Of a stretch of DNA of 64,000 bases, positions 25,960 through 33,269 are shown piece by piece. The translations under genes and the position numbers were made by a program. The notes below the pieces were generated by a model. It was not told the origin of the DNA and searched no databases. It was given only the letters and a program-made list of their open reading frames with translations. Each line of letters opens with the position of its first letter. Within the stretch, counting starts at the first letter, position 1. The DNA is from DASYFG01 sp036498565 (GTDB lineage Bacteria; Bacillota; Bacilli; Lactobacillales; Lactobacillaceae): the NCBI GenBank assembly GCA_036498565.1, contig DASYFG010000004.1, positions 310,001-374,000 on the forward strand, in the 5' to 3' direction.

Positions 25960-26536
25960 AATCTTTCACCATCATCAAAAAATTGCCAAGTAATTCATGG
26001 CCTTGTTCTGTCAAAAAACTTTCCGGATGAAACTGCACCGAATACAGCGGCAATGTGCGATGATGCATCGCTTGATTGACGCCGTCTTCACTGCGCGCAT
26101 CCACCACGAATGCGTCGCTAATCTCCTTAACCTGCAAAGAATGATAGCGCGCCACCCGCAGATCTGGCTTTAAACCCGCAAAAAGTCCCGTACCAGCATG
26201 CGTCAGAATTGCAGGTTTGCCATGAACCGGCCGCTCACCGACCACAACTTCCCCGCCAAACACATGCGCGATGACTTGATGGCCCAGACACACACCCAAA
26301 ATCGGTAATTCAGTGGCATAAGTCCGGACAATAGCTTGACTAAACGTTGCATCCGCGGGTGTTTTTGGACCGGGTGAAATCACAATCGCTTGATACTTGG
26401 TTTTGACCGCAGCTTGATTGAGCGCCATTTCGGCGTCATTTTCAGTGACCACGTCAACAGTTGCGCCTAATTCGGTCAAATATTGCGCCAGCAAGTACGT
26501 AAAAGAATCAAAATTGTCGATTAATAGAATTCGCAT
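25937..26536 (-). CDS. pabA: Aminodeoxychorismate synthase glutaminase subunit
   Basis: Class I glutamine amidotransferase of 199 residues supplying ammonia to PabB. The triad is complete: Cys in GVCLGHQ, His and Glu in VQFHPESF. The N-terminus MRILLIDNFDSFTYLL is diagnostic of PabA/TrpG; the pabB neighbour decides for PabA. A stop codon lies in frame just upstream, so the ATG at 26536 is certain. No ribosome site precedes it, and TATAAT ends five bases before the ATG, so the transcript is probably leaderless. Confidence 0.92.
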   Translation of the reverse strand: MRILLIDNFDSFTYLLAQYLTELGATVDVVTENDAEMALNQAAVKTKYQAIVISPGPKTPADATFSQAIVRTYATELPILGVCLGHQVIAHVFGGEVVVGERPVHGKPAILTHAGTGLFAGLKPDLRVARYHSLQVKEISDAFVVDARSEDGVNQAMHHRTLPLYSVQFHPESFLTEQGHELLGNFLMMVKDFEAISTH

Positions 26537-26541
26537 ACTTT

Positions 26542-26547
26542 ATTATA
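26542..26547 (-). promoter_or_regulatory. Consensus -10 box abutting the pabA start
   Basis: A perfect TATAAT on the minus strand ends five bases upstream of ATG 26536, so transcription should begin at or within two bases of the A of ATG. The -35 is weak. Confidence 0.55.
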
Positions 26548-26577
26548 AACCAACTTTGGCATTCAGGGACGTAAAAT

Positions 26578-26610
26578 AAAAACACCGCCAATTCAGCGGT
26601 GTTTTATTTT
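26578..26610 (-). terminator. Terminator of the FMN-binding protein gene
   Basis: AAAACACCGC / GCGGTGTTTT stem followed on the minus strand by T-rich sequence. Confidence 0.8.
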
Positions 26611-27016
26611 AAAAATGAATGTTTTCAGTTTCGCGCCATGACGCTAGCCGCGCTGATGCGAACGTCAATTCATAAATCAATTCCGTTTCCGGGTGCGGGT
26701 GGCCGTGATGCCAAGCGGTATGTTCGGCAAACAGCGGTTCGATTTCAGACCACTTTTTGTCAGAGCGTACCATGGTGACTTGATTGGATTCAATCCGCAT
26801 GCCGGCTTCATTGAGCGGTGTCATGATGGCGACTTTTGGATTTTTTTCCAATTGTTTAACTTTAAAAGCCGTTGGCTGCGTTAGCAAATACCAAACATTT
26901 TCACGCTCGGGATCCACCGCAAAGCCCATCATCCGCAGGCTCGGCTCATCTGAAAAACTTGTCGCCACCATCAGCAATCCACGTGAAGCCGCAATGTAAT
27001 CCTGCCATTTTGTCAT
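26609..27016 (-). CDS. Pyridoxamine 5'-phosphate oxidase-like FMN-binding protein
   Basis: 135-residue split-barrel protein. The core elements RGLLMVATSFSDEPSLRMMGFAVDP, TAFKVKQLEKNPKVAIMTPL and AWHHGHPHPETELIYELTF fit the small flavin-binding group of the PNPOx superfamily (general stress protein 26-like). True PdxH residues are not recognisable, so vitamin B6 synthesis is not suggested. It is monocistronic, with AGGAGG before the ATG. Confidence 0.75.
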   Translation of the reverse strand: MTKWQDYIAASRGLLMVATSFSDEPSLRMMGFAVDPERENVWYLLTQPTAFKVKQLEKNPKVAIMTPLNEAGMRIESNQVTMVRSDKKWSEIEPLFAEHTAWHHGHPHPETELIYELTFASARLASWRETENIHF

Positions 27017-27071
27017 GAGAAATCCTCCTTAATTTACCTTTATTATAGAAGGTTTACGCCTAATTAGCCAA

Positions 27072-27107
27072 TAAAAAACACCACCTGTTTATCAGATGAT
27101 GTTTTTA
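27072..27107 (-). terminator. Terminator of the RelBE-type operon
   Basis: Imperfect AACATCATCTG / CAGGTGGTGTT stem followed on the minus strand by T6. Confidence 0.6.
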
Positions 27108-27380
27108 ACTGCGGCGGTAAATTTCGCCACGTTTGCCAGCTTTGACAACTGTTACCAAAAATAGTCCGTCCTGAATATCGGCGATAATTCTAAAATCACC
27201 AACTCGGTAGCGCCAAAAAGTTTCCAATTCGCCTTCCAATGCTTTACCCCACGCACGCGGATTATTGCTGCCCTCGATGTGTTCGTCAAGCCAGCGAATT
27301 AAGCGGCGTTGAATTTGCTGGTCGAGCTTTGAAAATTCTTTTGCGGCTTTTTTGCTAAATTCCCATGTATAAACGGCCAT
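27105..27380 (-). CDS. RelE/ParE-type toxin
   Basis: 91 residues of the RelE/ParE fold: TWEFSKKAAKEFSKLDQQIQRRLIRWLDEHIEG, then ALEGELETFWRYRVGDFRIIADIQDGLFLVTVVKAGKRGEIY. The WRYRVGDFRI strand and C-terminal GKRGEIYRR are standard. Such toxins cleave mRNA on the ribosome or poison gyrase; WRYRVGDFR with a terminal basic tail favours a RelE-like mRNase. It starts immediately after the antitoxin stop (TAAATG). Confidence 0.85.
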   Translation of the reverse strand: MAVYTWEFSKKAAKEFSKLDQQIQRRLIRWLDEHIEGSNNPRAWGKALEGELETFWRYRVGDFRIIADIQDGLFLVTVVKAGKRGEIYRRS

Positions 27381-27596
27381 TTATAGACCTACGCGTTTCA
27401 ACATTTCAGCCCGGCTAACCGTTTCACCGTTGCTTTCGTGCTTGGCGGCGACGGCGTCACGATAATCGGATTCGTCTTCTAAACGTTCAAGGATGGTACG
27501 CCGCATAAATGTGGTTACGTTTTCGCCATGAAAAGCTGCCAAATCTTTGATTTCTTTATAGATTTCGTCTTCTAGACGCAAGCTAGTTACAGTCAT
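27381..27596 (-). CDS. RelB/ribbon-helix-helix antitoxin
   Basis: 71 residues; MTVTSLRLEDEIYKEIKDLAAFHGENVTTFMRRTILERLED is a ribbon-helix-helix DNA-binding domain, and the C-terminal tail (SNGETVSRAEMLKRVGL) would wrap the toxin. ATG 27596 is chosen because AAGGAGG sits eight bases upstream; the open frame runs to 27668 through the preceding terminator. The promoter TGTTATAAT is at 27627-27635 on the minus strand. Confidence 0.83.
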   Translation of the reverse strand: MTVTSLRLEDEIYKEIKDLAAFHGENVTTFMRRTILERLEDESDYRDAVAAKHESNGETVSRAEMLKRVGL

Positions 27597-27626
27597 TTTG
27601 AAGCCTCCTTGTTTCTTGATATCTCC

Positions 27627-27635
27627 ATTATAACA
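27627..27635 (-). promoter_or_regulatory. Extended -10 promoter of the RelBE-type operon
   Basis: TGTTATAAT on the minus strand, immediately below the terminator of the upstream operon and about 30 bases before the antitoxin ATG. Confidence 0.6.
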
Positions 27636-27636
27636 C

Positions 27637-27662
27637 AAAAAGACTTCAATTGAAGTCTTTTT
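27637..27662. terminator. Perfect palindromic terminator
   Basis: A 26-bp perfect palindrome (AAAAAGACTTCAA and its complement) ends the oxidoreductase operon; there is no loop besides the central bases. Confidence 0.8.
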
Positions 27663-27671
27663 GATCAACGA

Positions 27672-28370
27672 TTAAATGCGCTCAAGGCCCGCTTTTTCTC
27701 GCGCAACACGAATTAACTCACCGCGTTCACTGTGATCAAAACGCGTTAACATCGCGCTTAATTCCGGTTTAGTGGCATTCGCACCAAAGACTTCACTGCC
27801 GGGCTCAAGTTTGATGCCAGTGGCAAGCGAGCCGACCACCAACGGATCAAAACCAAAGCGATCCACCAATGCGCTGACTGTTTCAAGATCAGTTTGTTGG
27901 TCACCAGCAATGGCCAAAGCTTTGCGATTGGGCGTCCCTGCCGGTGCAGTCTCGTCAAATAAATCATGATAACCCATATGGTTAAAGGCTTTGACCACGC
28001 GACTTTCAGTCAAAAAACTTTGGACCAATTCACTAGATGACTGAATTGGATTGGTCAAATCCGCGCGTACGCCGTCCACTTCCCACCAATAATTCATCGC
28101 ATCCAAAACCAATTTGCCAGCCAAAGTATCGGTTTGAAGCGTCTGATATTTGCTTAACGGTAAGGCCAAAATCACGACGTCAGCTTGTTCGCCAACTTCA
28201 CGAGCAGTCACCGCTTTGGCACCGGGAACTAGCACTTCAATCGTCAAGGCAATTTTGTCAACCGCGCCAGAACCGGCAATGACAACGTCATAACCTGCTT
28301 TTAAAGCCAGTTGCGCCAACACAATACCAACTTTACCGGCGCCTAAAATGCCAATGGTGTTAATCTTCAT
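27672..28370 (-). CDS. NAD(P)-binding oxidoreductase (F420-dependent NADP reductase-like)
   Basis: 232 residues with an N-terminal Rossmann fold, TIGILGAGKVGIVLAQLALKAGYDVVIAGSG (GxGxxG), and later VVILALPLSKY and VVKAFNHMGYHDLF, as in the NADPH:F420 reductase / Npd family. Lactic acid bacteria lack F420, so the acceptor is unknown. ATG 28370 follows GGAGG. It overlaps the luciferase-like monooxygenase gene by 11 bases, suggesting joint flavin or pyridine nucleotide chemistry. Confidence 0.75.
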   Translation of the reverse strand: MKINTIGILGAGKVGIVLAQLALKAGYDVVIAGSGAVDKIALTIEVLVPGAKAVTAREVGEQADVVILALPLSKYQTLQTDTLAGKLVLDAMNYWWEVDGVRADLTNPIQSSSELVQSFLTESRVVKAFNHMGYHDLFDETAPAGTPNRKALAIAGDQQTDLETVSALVDRFGFDPLVVGSLATGIKLEPGSEVFGANATKPELSAMLTRFDHSERGELIRVAREKAGLERI

Positions 28371-29409
28371 TGTTTGCCTCCGCCAACAATTCGCGGACGC
28401 GGGGAATGACCTCATTTGCGTACAATTCAATCATGTGTTGACGGGCGGAAACTGGTTGTTCACCCGCACCATAAACCAAATCAAAGCGTTCCACACCCAA
28501 AGTTTGAATGGACTTTGCGATACGTTGCGCGACAAATTCAGGTGTTCCAACGTAAAATGAACCGTTTTTGATTTCATTTTCAAAATGTTCGCGTGACATC
28601 GGCGCCCAGCCACGAGTCACCCCGATTTTGTCAAAGGCTTTTTTGATGTTTTTAAAGGCCATTTCGACGGCTTCTTCTTGTGTGTCGGCGATAAAGCCGT
28701 GGGAGTGCATCGCCATTGGCAAAATCGGCGTGTTCAGTTGTGCCGCGGCGCGTTTGTACAGTTCAACGTAGGGCTTAAAGCGCGCCGGGTCGCCCCCGAT
28801 AATCGCCAAAATCACGGGGAAACCGTAACGCGCGGCGCGAATAATGGACTCTGGTGAACCGCCGACCCCAACCCACGTATCTAATTTGCCACTCGCCGTT
28901 TTTGGGAAAATATCCAAATTATCAATTTTTTGCGTAAATTCGCCGCCTGGCCAATTTAGTTTGCCCTCTTCTAAGATTTTGGCAAACATCGCAATTTTTT
29001 CTTCAAACAATGCGTCATAATCTTGCAAATCATAACCAAACAACGGGAATGATTCTGTAAATGAGCCACGCCCCAACATCACTTGCGCGCGGCCATTTGA
29101 CAAAGCATCCAACGTCGCAAAGCGTTCAAAGACACGGATTGGATCATCTGAACTCAAAACCGTGACCCCAGTTGACAACGTAATGCGTTGTGTCTGCGTC
29201 GCAATTCCCGCCAAAACCGTTTCCGGGCTTGAAATCGCAAATTCTTCGCGGTGGTGTTCCCCCAAAGAAATGACGTCCACGCCGAGTTTGTCAGCTAAGA
29301 CAGCTTCTGCAACAACCTCGCGCAATGCCTCTGCGTAACTCAACAACTCGCCGTGATCATTTGTTGGCAAATCGCCAAATGTGTCCAAACCAAATTTAAT
29401 GTCAGCCAT
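28360..29409 (-). CDS. LLM-class (luciferase-like) flavin-dependent oxidoreductase
   Basis: 349-residue TIM-barrel flavoprotein. Typical elements are KLGVDVISLGEHHREEFAISSPETVLAGIA, TLSTGVTVLSSDDPIRVFERFATLDALSNGRAQVMLGRGS and GVGGSPESIIRAARYGFPV. It belongs to the bacterial luciferase superfamily subgroup common in Firmicutes (YwcH-like); substrate unknown. A 21-base inverted repeat lies in its upstream region and an HxlR regulator gene is just beyond, suggesting stress- or electrophile-responsive control. Confidence 0.85.
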   Translation of the reverse strand: MADIKFGLDTFGDLPTNDHGELLSYAEALREVVAEAVLADKLGVDVISLGEHHREEFAISSPETVLAGIATQTQRITLSTGVTVLSSDDPIRVFERFATLDALSNGRAQVMLGRGSFTESFPLFGYDLQDYDALFEEKIAMFAKILEEGKLNWPGGEFTQKIDNLDIFPKTASGKLDTWVGVGGSPESIIRAARYGFPVILAIIGGDPARFKPYVELYKRAAAQLNTPILPMAMHSHGFIADTQEEAVEMAFKNIKKAFDKIGVTRGWAPMSREHFENEIKNGSFYVGTPEFVAQRIAKSIQTLGVERFDLVYGAGEQPVSARQHMIELYANEVIPRVRELLAEANNED

Positions 29410-29425
29410 GATTTTCCTCTTTTGT

Positions 29426-29446
29426 ACTTACTATTTAAAAGTAAGT
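29426..29446. promoter_or_regulatory. Inverted repeat upstream of the LLM oxidoreductase gene
   Basis: ACTTACT - ATTTAAA - AGTAAGT, perfect 7-base arms with a 7-base centre, 17 bases before the start codon. It is a candidate operator for the adjacent HxlR protein. Confidence 0.55.
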
Positions 29447-29480
29447 TTACACGTTCTTACATAAGAGGTCAAGTAATGTG

Positions 29481-29840
29481 TTAGCTGGCATCACGTTGCA
29501 AGACAGTCACCGCTTCTCCTTGTGCCACACGCCGATCAACATTGTTTTCGCCCCACGAACAAATCGCATCAAGCACCGTGCCCAAACTTTCACCGTAAGC
29601 AGTTAATTGGTATTCCACTTTTGGCGGCACGACTTCATAAACGGTACGTGTCACAACTTGTGCATCTTCTAATTCTCGTAGCTGTTGCGTCAACATTTTC
29701 TGTGTAATATTTGGAATGGCGCGTTTTAATTCACTCGTACGCATCGTTTGGTGTCGCAAATGACATAGAATAATCGTTTTCCATTTACCACCGATGATTT
29801 CCATGGTAGCTTCAGCGCCAATATTATAAGTTTTAAGCAT
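29481..29840 (-). CDS. HxlR family transcriptional regulator
   Basis: 119-residue winged-helix protein. IIGGKWKTIILCHLRHQTMRTSELKRAIPNITQKMLTQQLRELEDAQVV is the HxlR domain. There is no CxxC or N-terminal cysteine; two cysteines occur later (LCHLR, ICSWG) and might sense electrophiles as in YodB/HypR, which is only conjecture. GAAAGG sits six bases before ATG 29840, which is preferred to ATG 29846. Divergent from the broken MFS gene. Confidence 0.85.
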   Translation of the reverse strand: MLKTYNIGAEATMEIIGGKWKTIILCHLRHQTMRTSELKRAIPNITQKMLTQQLRELEDAQVVTRTVYEVVPPKVEYQLTAYGESLGTVLDAICSWGENNVDRRVAQGEAVTVLQRDAS

Positions 29841-29861
29841 AGACATCCTTTCATAGGTACA

Positions 29862-29884
29862 AAAAAGTATCTATATTACTTTTT
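29862..29884. promoter_or_regulatory. Perfect inverted repeat between hxlR and the MFS gene
   Basis: AAAAAGTA - TCTATAT - TACTTTTT, 8-base arms and 7-base centre. HxlR/MarR-type dimers bind such sites; it would control both divergent genes. Confidence 0.6.
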
Positions 29885-29893
29885 CGTACGTAC

Positions 29894-29923
29894 TTGTTAC
29901 TTTTATTCATTCTCCTTTATAAT
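29894..29923 (+). promoter_or_regulatory. Promoter of the broken MFS gene
   Basis: TTGTTA (29894-29899), 18-base spacer, TATAAT (29918-29923), ten bases downstream of the inverted repeat. Confidence 0.65.
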
Positions 29924-29959
29924 AACATACTGTTAATTAACAAAAGAATGGAGAGTTTC

Positions 29960-31111
29960 ATGACAAAATCTGCTTGGACGTTACTAGCATTGGCCTTGAG
30001 TGCTTTTGCCATTGGTGCAACTGAATTTATTAGTGTGGGCGTGTTACCCATGTTGATGCAAGCATTTGATATTCAATTAGCAACAGCTGGTCTGACGACC
30101 ACTTTGTATGCGCTTGGCATTACAATCGGTGCGCCTAGTTTAACATTAGTGACGGGACACATCGCGCGTAAGCGACTACTATTATTGACCATGATGACTT
30201 TTATTGTTGGGAATTTAGTAACCGCGTTCGCGCCGACTTTTACCATCCTATTGATTGGTCGTGTAATTGCCGCAATGGCGCACGGTGTCTTTATGACAAT
30301 TGCTTCCATCATTGCCTCTGAAGTGGTGACCGCTGACAAACGCGCCTCCGCGATTGCTATGATGTTTACTGGGCTAACGGTTGCGACCGTGGCTGGCGTA
30401 CCACTTGGTACGTTTATTGCCCAACATGTGATTTAGCGTGGTGCGTTTATCTTTGTGGCAGCGATTGGCTTGATCGCTTTGTTGGCTGATTGGTATTTGG
30501 TACCGGCAAACCTACCACAACCTGCGCCCTTAAAATCCGGTAGTATTCGTCGTTTGTTTCAAGTGCCAAGTTTACGTGCCAATATGGTTTTGACCGCCCT
30601 GGCATTTGGTGCAAGTTTTCCGATTTATACGTATTTATCTGCCATATTAAAAAATCAACATTGGTCTACAACGATGAGTGTTTACATCCTAATTGGTTAC
30701 GGTTTGATGGTTGCTATTGGGAATACAATTGGTGGCCGTTTAGCAAACAGTCAACCGTTGCAGGCGTTGCAACGCGTTTTGTGGGTGGAATTAGGTGTTT
30801 TAATTATTGTTAGTTTGACCATCACACAGCATTGGTTTGGATTGATTGCCTTGCTTGGCTTAGGTTTGTTTGGATTTATGAGCGTTCCTGCTTTGCAATT
30901 GAAAATGTTACAAACTGCGGAGCACGAATTACCAGCAGACATTAATATGGCTTCAGCTCTGAATGTCGCCTCATTTAACGTGGGTATTACTGTCGGTTCA
31001 TTAAGTGGCGGTTATCTGGTAAGTGCTTTTGGTGTTCCATCCACCCCGATTGCAAGTTTAATTATTATTAGTCTAGCGCTTATGTTAATTTGGCGCATGA
31101 AAAAAAGCTGA
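29960..31111 (+). pseudogene. MFS drug transporter interrupted by an amber codon
   Basis: Reads as a continuous 383-codon MFS exporter of the AraJ/PbuE group (start MTKSAWTLLALALSAFAIGATEFISVGVLP) except for TAG at 30434-30436 (codon 159). The next codons, RGAFIFVAAIGLIALLADWYLVP, continue in the same frame to TGA at 31111. Homologues have a conserved Trp-Arg at this point (GWRxxF), so TGG to TAG is the simplest cause. The promoter, ribosome site (GGAGAG) and HxlR-type operator remain intact, which suggests a recent mutation. GTG 30455 could restart but has no ribosome site. Confidence 0.8.
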
Positions 31112-31129
31112 CCGAAGTCAGCTTTTTTT
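31100..31129. terminator. Bidirectional terminator
   Basis: AAAAAGCTGAC / GTCAGCTTTTT stem between the MFS remnant and the convergent small membrane protein gene. Confidence 0.85.
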
Positions 31130-31373
31130 ACTTTGATCGACTAAGCAACCAACTTACAATGGCAACCACAACAACGGCACCAATGATTGACGGAATCACA
31201 GCCATACCAGCCACAACTGGTCCCCATGTTCCAAGGACAGCTTCACCAAGGGCAGATCCAACTAAACCAGCGATGATGTTGCTAATCCAACCCATTGACT
31301 TACCGTTGCTTGTAATCGCTCCGGCAATGGCACCAATAACGGCACCGACAATCAAAACCCATAACCAATGCAT
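31128..31373 (-). CDS. GlsB/YeaQ/YmgE family membrane protein
   Basis: 81 residues, three hydrophobic glycine-rich segments: HWLWVLIVGAVIGAIAGAI, SMGWISNIIAGLVGSALGEAVLG and GAVVVVAIVSWLL. This is the transglycosylase-associated (GlsB) family, small stress-induced membrane proteins often next to Asp23/Gls24 genes, which are not seen here. Precise role unknown. Strong AGGAGG ribosome site. Confidence 0.85.
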   Translation of the reverse strand: MHWLWVLIVGAVIGAIAGAITSNGKSMGWISNIIAGLVGSALGEAVLGTWGPVVAGMAVIPSIIGAVVVVAIVSWLLSRSK

Positions 31374-31501
31374 GTTTTTTCCTCCTCTTTAGTTAATGCA
31401 TATTACATATTATATTAAAGCATATATACATTTTCCAGTCAACTGATTTGCTTAAAATTTCTAGTGATTTAGTTTTTATTTAGTGAATTTATGCACAAAA
31501 A

Positions 31502-32599
31502 TTACAGAAGGAGCCACCCAACAATGCCAAAGAGAAACAAGAAAATAACATTATAAATGCCAAATACACGCATAACGCGTCCCAAATCCGCTTTGTGCCA
31601 AGCGCTATATTGGCGTAACATCAACAAATTTGCCAGTGAGGCAATCGGCGTTCCAAGTCCGCCAACCGTCACGCCGAGAAAAACAGCCTGTGCATTGCTC
31701 GTGAATTTGGATAACAAAACAGCGGCTGGTACGTTACTCATTCCTTGACTGGCCAAAATTCCCGCACCATAAACCCCAACTGGCTGCTGACTAACGTGAT
31801 GCAGTAACTGATCAACAACCGGCAAACGCCCTAGCGCGCCAACAACAATAAAGAAATTCAAAAATGTCACGATAATGCCGTAATCAACTTCGGTATACGT
31901 CCGCCAATTAATCAAAATCAGCGCAACAACGCCCGCACACACCGCGTAACCAACCGGAATAATCGCTAACAAACCAAGGAAAATCACAACGGTTGCTACA
32001 CTTAGTATCCATAAATGCGCGCCAACAAGCTTTGGGCGCGTCATTTCTAGCGATTCAAAGACGTCTTTGGCAAAAAAATGCGCCACGCCAAACATCGACA
32101 CCAAACTAACCAAACCAAGCGGCAATGACATCGTCAAAAAATCGCCCGCGGTCAACTGATAATGATGCGCAATATAAATATTTTGCGGATTACCAAACGG
32201 CGTCAACGCGCTGCCCAAATTAGCATAAATGGCTAGTAACACGGCTATAACAGCCGTTGGCAACGTGATTTTCTTGGTTAATTTGAATAAAATCGGCATT
32301 AAGGTCAAAATTGCCACATCATTGGTGAAAAATAGCGATTCAATAAATGCCAGGCTCAATAAACTCAAAACCAATCCCCGCACCGTGCGAGTTTTGTCAA
32401 TTAATAACGCAGCAAAATAAGTCAGCACGCCGGTCGTTTCATACAACGTAATCAAAATCAGCAACGCGAGCAACGCCAAAATCGTCTGCCAATCAATGTC
32501 AGCCACTCGTCCGCGCCCCAAAATAAAAACGGCCAGACTCAAAAGACTCGTGACCCAAACGGTTTTATCCGTGATTAATTGTTTCAAAATGCTCTGCAC
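31502..32599 (-). CDS. ArsB/SLC13-type permease
   Basis: 365 residues, about ten membrane segments, of the ion-transporter superfamily. Signature stretches are SLAFIESLFFTNDVAILTLMPILF and ANLGSALTPFGNPQNIYIAHHY (GNPQN typical of ArsB/NhaD/citrate-like carriers) and a matching second repeat GVTVGGLGTPIASLANLLML. The substrate is uncertain: dicarboxylate, citrate or arsenite. No arsenic genes are nearby. The start is taken as GTG 32599 because GGAGGTGAGG lies just before it; the ATG at 32620 has no ribosome site. Confidence 0.78.
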   Translation of the reverse strand: MQSILKQLITDKTVWVTSLLSLAVFILGRGRVADIDWQTILALLALLILITLYETTGVLTYFAALLIDKTRTVRGLVLSLLSLAFIESLFFTNDVAILTLMPILFKLTKKITLPTAVIAVLLAIYANLGSALTPFGNPQNIYIAHHYQLTAGDFLTMSLPLGLVSLVSMFGVAHFFAKDVFESLEMTRPKLVGAHLWILSVATVVIFLGLLAIIPVGYAVCAGVVALILINWRTYTEVDYGIIVTFLNFFIVVGALGRLPVVDQLLHHVSQQPVGVYGAGILASQGMSNVPAAVLLSKFTSNAQAVFLGVTVGGLGTPIASLANLLMLRQYSAWHKADLGRVMRVFGIYNVIFLFLFGIVGWLLL

Positions 32600-32626
32600 A
32601 CGCCTCACCTCCGTTTCCATTCTAAT

Positions 32627-32650
32627 AAAAAAGCCGACATCTGTCAGCTC
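32627..32650 (-). terminator. Terminator after the response regulator gene
   Basis: AGCTGACA / TGTCGGCT stem followed by T6 on the minus strand. Confidence 0.7.
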
Positions 32651-32651
32651 A

Positions 32652-33269
32652 TTAAATTAATTGTTCTCGCAATGCAACAGCCACGGCTTCTGCGCGCGAA
32701 ACCACGCCTAATTCTTGATAAATTTGGGTCAATTCGCTTTTGATTGTGCGTTCGCTCAAGTGCAATTGCAGCGCAATATCTTTATTACGGACACCTGTTG
32801 CGACGAGCTGCAATATTTCTTGCATTCGCGTTGTTAAATGATGCACCGGCGTCACGGTAATTTTGGCGAAAGCTTTGCTGGCAATTTCGACTGGCAAAAC
32901 AACTTCTCCAGCTAAAACACGCGTAATTGTTTGAAAAATAGTTGTTGCACTGGCGTCTTTAAGTAAATAACCGCGCGCACCATTTTCCAACATCTTTTGA
33001 ATTGTTTGGGGTTCATCAAATGTCGTTAAAACAACAACCGGTAATTCAGGCCAATGCTGATGAATAGCCGCCATCGTCTCAACACCGTCTAAAATAGGCA
33101 TTTTGACATCCAATAAAACCACGTCAATCATCTCATTTGCCAAAATTTCTAGCGCACTTTGACCATCACCAACCTCAGCAACAACTTGAAAATCAGTTTG
33201 TGTGGCAAAAATGAGTTTTAACCCTTCACGCAAAATAACATGATCATCAACTAAAAGAACTTTTATCAT
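32652..33269 (-). CDS. NarL/LuxR-type response regulator
   Basis: 205 residues: receiver domain 1-120 (VLLVDDHVILREGL acidic pair; phospho-acceptor Asp in VVLLDVKMPILDG; switch Thr in VVVLTTF; Lys in YLLKDAS) and LuxR HTH about 140-205 (LTTRMQEILQLVATGVRNKDIALQLHLSERTIKSELTQIYQEL). The gene overlaps the kinase gene by 23 bases. The organisation is like LiaR/VraR cell-envelope regulators, although the kinase lacks their typical sensor length. Confidence 0.9.
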   Translation of the reverse strand: MIKVLLVDDHVILREGLKLIFATQTDFQVVAEVGDGQSALEILANEMIDVVLLDVKMPILDGVETMAAIHQHWPELPVVVLTTFDEPQTIQKMLENGARGYLLKDASATTIFQTITRVLAGEVVLPVEIASKAFAKITVTPVHHLTTRMQEILQLVATGVRNKDIALQLHLSERTIKSELTQIYQELGVVSRAEAVAVALREQLI

